From contig OX463781.1 in the NCBI GenBank assembly GCA_949825025.1, forward strand, positions 27,227,192 to 27,291,191: a stretch of DNA of 64,000 bases, in the 5' to 3' direction. The stretch is from Siphlonurus alternatus. Its lineage: Eukaryota > Arthropoda > Insecta > Ephemeroptera > Siphlonuridae. The notes under the pieces were generated by a model, which ran no database searches, was not told the origin of the DNA, and saw only the letters and a program-made list of their open reading frames with translations. This document shows, piece by piece, positions 61,670-64,000 of this stretch. The position numbers and the translations under genes are program-made. Numbering within the stretch: the first letter of the stretch is position 1; the number at the start of each line of letters is the position of its first letter.

Positions 61670-64000
61670 TAAACATTTACTTTATGCAATTAGTAGCTGT
61701 ATTTACATTCATAAAGAGACAACAGTGTACACACTATCCTTAATTTTTTGTACATTAGACGTGCTTTTGTACTTTTGTATAATCAATAATCATAGCTCAG
61801 TTAATTAAATCACAAGTAAAATTCTTGTGCTCACTTTAAATTAATTCTAGAATTACATTGAAAATTATTTGTATTTAAAAGGATGTATTAATATTCTGGA
61901 AGAAACCATTAAAAATATGCATTAAGAATTAAAGTAAAAATTTAATATTGTCTCAATTTCATCTTCAAATTAAGTCCTTTATAAATATGTGGAAGATTTG
62001 AAGATTTGCAATTTTGAGAACGTAAGAATGTATAGTGATGTTCAGAGGAAAAACCAAATAACAAAAGATGCATTGTATTAAAAGGTACAAATTTCAAAAA
62101 AATTTCTTATCACAGCGTTCGGCTACCGTTGTTAGATTTCAAACATGAACGCTTATATCTTCTTGCTTAATTATATAACGTACAGTGGTGAAAGTAGTTT
62201 CAATCTCTTACCAGTGCGCCTCAGATAGAGGCCTGAAGGGCCAAAACCCCCGCCGGAGGCGCAATTTTTTGGGAAAAAGGGGCGTGGCTTTATTTTTTTA
62301 TATTAAAAAGTAGTTTTAAAATTCATTTATAACATTTGAATGCATATCTTCATTTTGAGTAAAATTAAATAATATTATCCAAACTTTGGAAAAAAAAAAA
62401 AAAAATGCAATGAGTGATTGATTTTCGATCACATTAAAACATTAAATTCATTAAAAAAATTTTTTTAAAAATATTATAGCTATATAGCTTTTAAAAAAAT
62501 TAATACGAAAGAAAATCCCTATTATAGTGATTTAAATTGAAAGCACTTCGATCTTCATTGATTATATAACAGTAGTATTTAATATAATAAAAATACTTTA
62601 GTTAACTCTTACGATTTGGGATGCTTTATAATAATCAAATACGTCAATTATTTAAAATTTAAATTAATATTTTGAATATGTCTCAAAAAAATTATTTGAT
62701 CAAAAATTAAAAAAAAAAAAACGCGAGAGAATTCTTTTTGTAATTATAAATTGTAATGTTTATATTTGTTTCGGTAATTAATTTTTATTTACTCTAGATC
62801 TTGTAGCAATTATTGTTCCCCTTTGTCATCGATAGAAATTAAAATCTAGCCATATTAAATATGCTCCAAACGTGCAGCCATCTCGGCCCTAATAGCGGCT
62901 GCATTTATCTATCTACTCTCTTCTAGCAATGCTTGCATGAGTCGCATTTTATGCATGTGACTAAATTTTTGTTACACTTATTCTTAACAAACTCATTTAA
63001 AAAAAAAAAAAATGAGAATAAAATTTTTTGTTTGCTTTTCTAAAAAATTCATTACTATGAAGAATTTTTTGAGACGAAGACTTAATTTTACTAACCTAAC
63101 ACTGACTGCGATTGATCTTCTATACGATCCCAAATCCTTTGCCCTAATTTTTTTAAACTCCTTGCGTAAATGAACCCTCTAAACCTCGGTGGGTATGTGG
63201 GCCAGGAGAGGCACTCCCCCTTTGCCTCTTGACTTAATTGTAATTTAAAATTAATTTGAATAAAAATGTGTTAATTTTGTGCAATAAATGAGACAGAAAA
63301 AAAAATGTAATAAAATTCGTGGTGTAGTATATATAACGCATCATCAGCAAAAGATGTTTTGAATCTATTTTAATTAATTTTATTAGTCATTCAAGAATTA
63401 AAAAATACAATAAATATATATTGAAAGAAATTTAATACTATAGTAAATATCTATCTCTTCATAAAAATCGAAGATAAAATAATCAACCCAGTAGGCCTAC
63501 AGAAATTTAAATAAATTTAGAAAAACATTAAAAACTATTTCTATAAAAAAAAATCGTCAGCTTGACATAGCTAATAAATAGTTGATAGTATGTAAATAGT
63601 TGATTTTATTTTTTTTTTTTCCTTTTAGGAACTTTTTGACTCAAAAGAATTAAAGAGTAAATTAAATTTCGTGAGACAAAAGTACGAAGTAGAAAAAAAT
63701 TGTCATTCATTATTTGAGCATGATTAATGTTTTACAAAGTAAATTCTCTGATTTTGAAAATTTTATTAAAAATTATTGATTATTTTTAATAAATTTCGAT
63801 CAGTGCACAGTATAGAGAAGATAGTAGAGAAAGTCGTATGTTAGAATCGAAGTCGAAAACTGCTCGCGTCAACGGCATGTTTGTCCGCCGCAATGTTAAA
63901 ATCATAGGAAAGGGGCACGACCAAATGGGGCATCCTGCAATGTAATGGTATAGGAGAATCAACTATAATCTGCTCTAACTCGGAAATTATTAAAGCTAGC
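61670..64000. other. AT-rich stretch downstream, no gene seen
   Basis: Short GC-rich text at 62215-62290 (GGGCCAAAACCCCCGCCGGA, then GGGGCGTGGC) resembles the hAT-like element edge at 12.35-12.56 kb and may be a fragment. Another patch near 63180-63230 is unrecognised. No exon is supported. Confidence 0.4.

Overview
The window is 64 kb of very A+T-rich, repeat-laden DNA from an intron-containing animal genome. I judge it to be an arthropod or similar invertebrate because of the NRF-6-type gene, the mucin-like secreted protein and the retroposon tails. The sequence alone does not fix the species. Coding DNA is a small share. Most of the window is AT-rich intergenic or intronic sequence carrying microsatellites, fold-back (palindromic) MITEs, hAT-like fragments, retroposon 3' ends, a tRNA-derived SINE and a solo LTR.

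Left end (1-7.3 kb): a minus-strand gene for a secreted Ser/Thr-rich, mucin-like protein. It has a TATA-like promoter near 7.31 kb, a signal-peptide exon (7112-6887) and at least five short exons, all in phase 1, running off the left edge. Three of these exons end in a non-canonical GC donor (GCAAGT). A fold-back element lies just downstream of exon 6.

7.3-10.5 kb: a block of three diverged ~300 bp tandem units rich in CCAATATT-type words, then two candidate short coding exons on opposite strands at 10.06-10.32 kb. 10.5-15.5 kb: a transposon graveyard with a hAT-like element (10808-12476) containing three tandem or nested fold-back MITEs, plus several small G/C-homopolymer-bearing hAT-like MITEs.

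15.5-57 kb: mostly gene-poor. It holds a ~340 bp palindromic MITE (17.3 kb), a 718 bp palindrome (19.9-20.6 kb), retroposon tails with long microsatellites, a TTAA-flanked element (30.8 kb), two inverted copies of a GGCGGATTC-ended MITE (35.5 and 41.7 kb), a SINE (38.4 kb), a good candidate terminal coding exon on the minus strand (40.56-40.78 kb) and further MITE copies (53.1 and 55.8 kb). A 384 bp solo LTR with a 4-bp target duplication lies at 57.46 kb.

Right end (59.0-61.4 kb): the one complete, recognisable gene. It is a two-exon plus-strand NRF-6 / acyltransferase-3 family membrane protein of 645 aa. Its single intron is stop-free in the exon-1 frame, and its exons alternate between GC-rich and AT-rich blocks. 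The rest, to 64 kb, is AT-rich with no supported gene. No functional link between the mucin-like gene and the NRF-6-like gene can be inferred; they are 50 kb apart.
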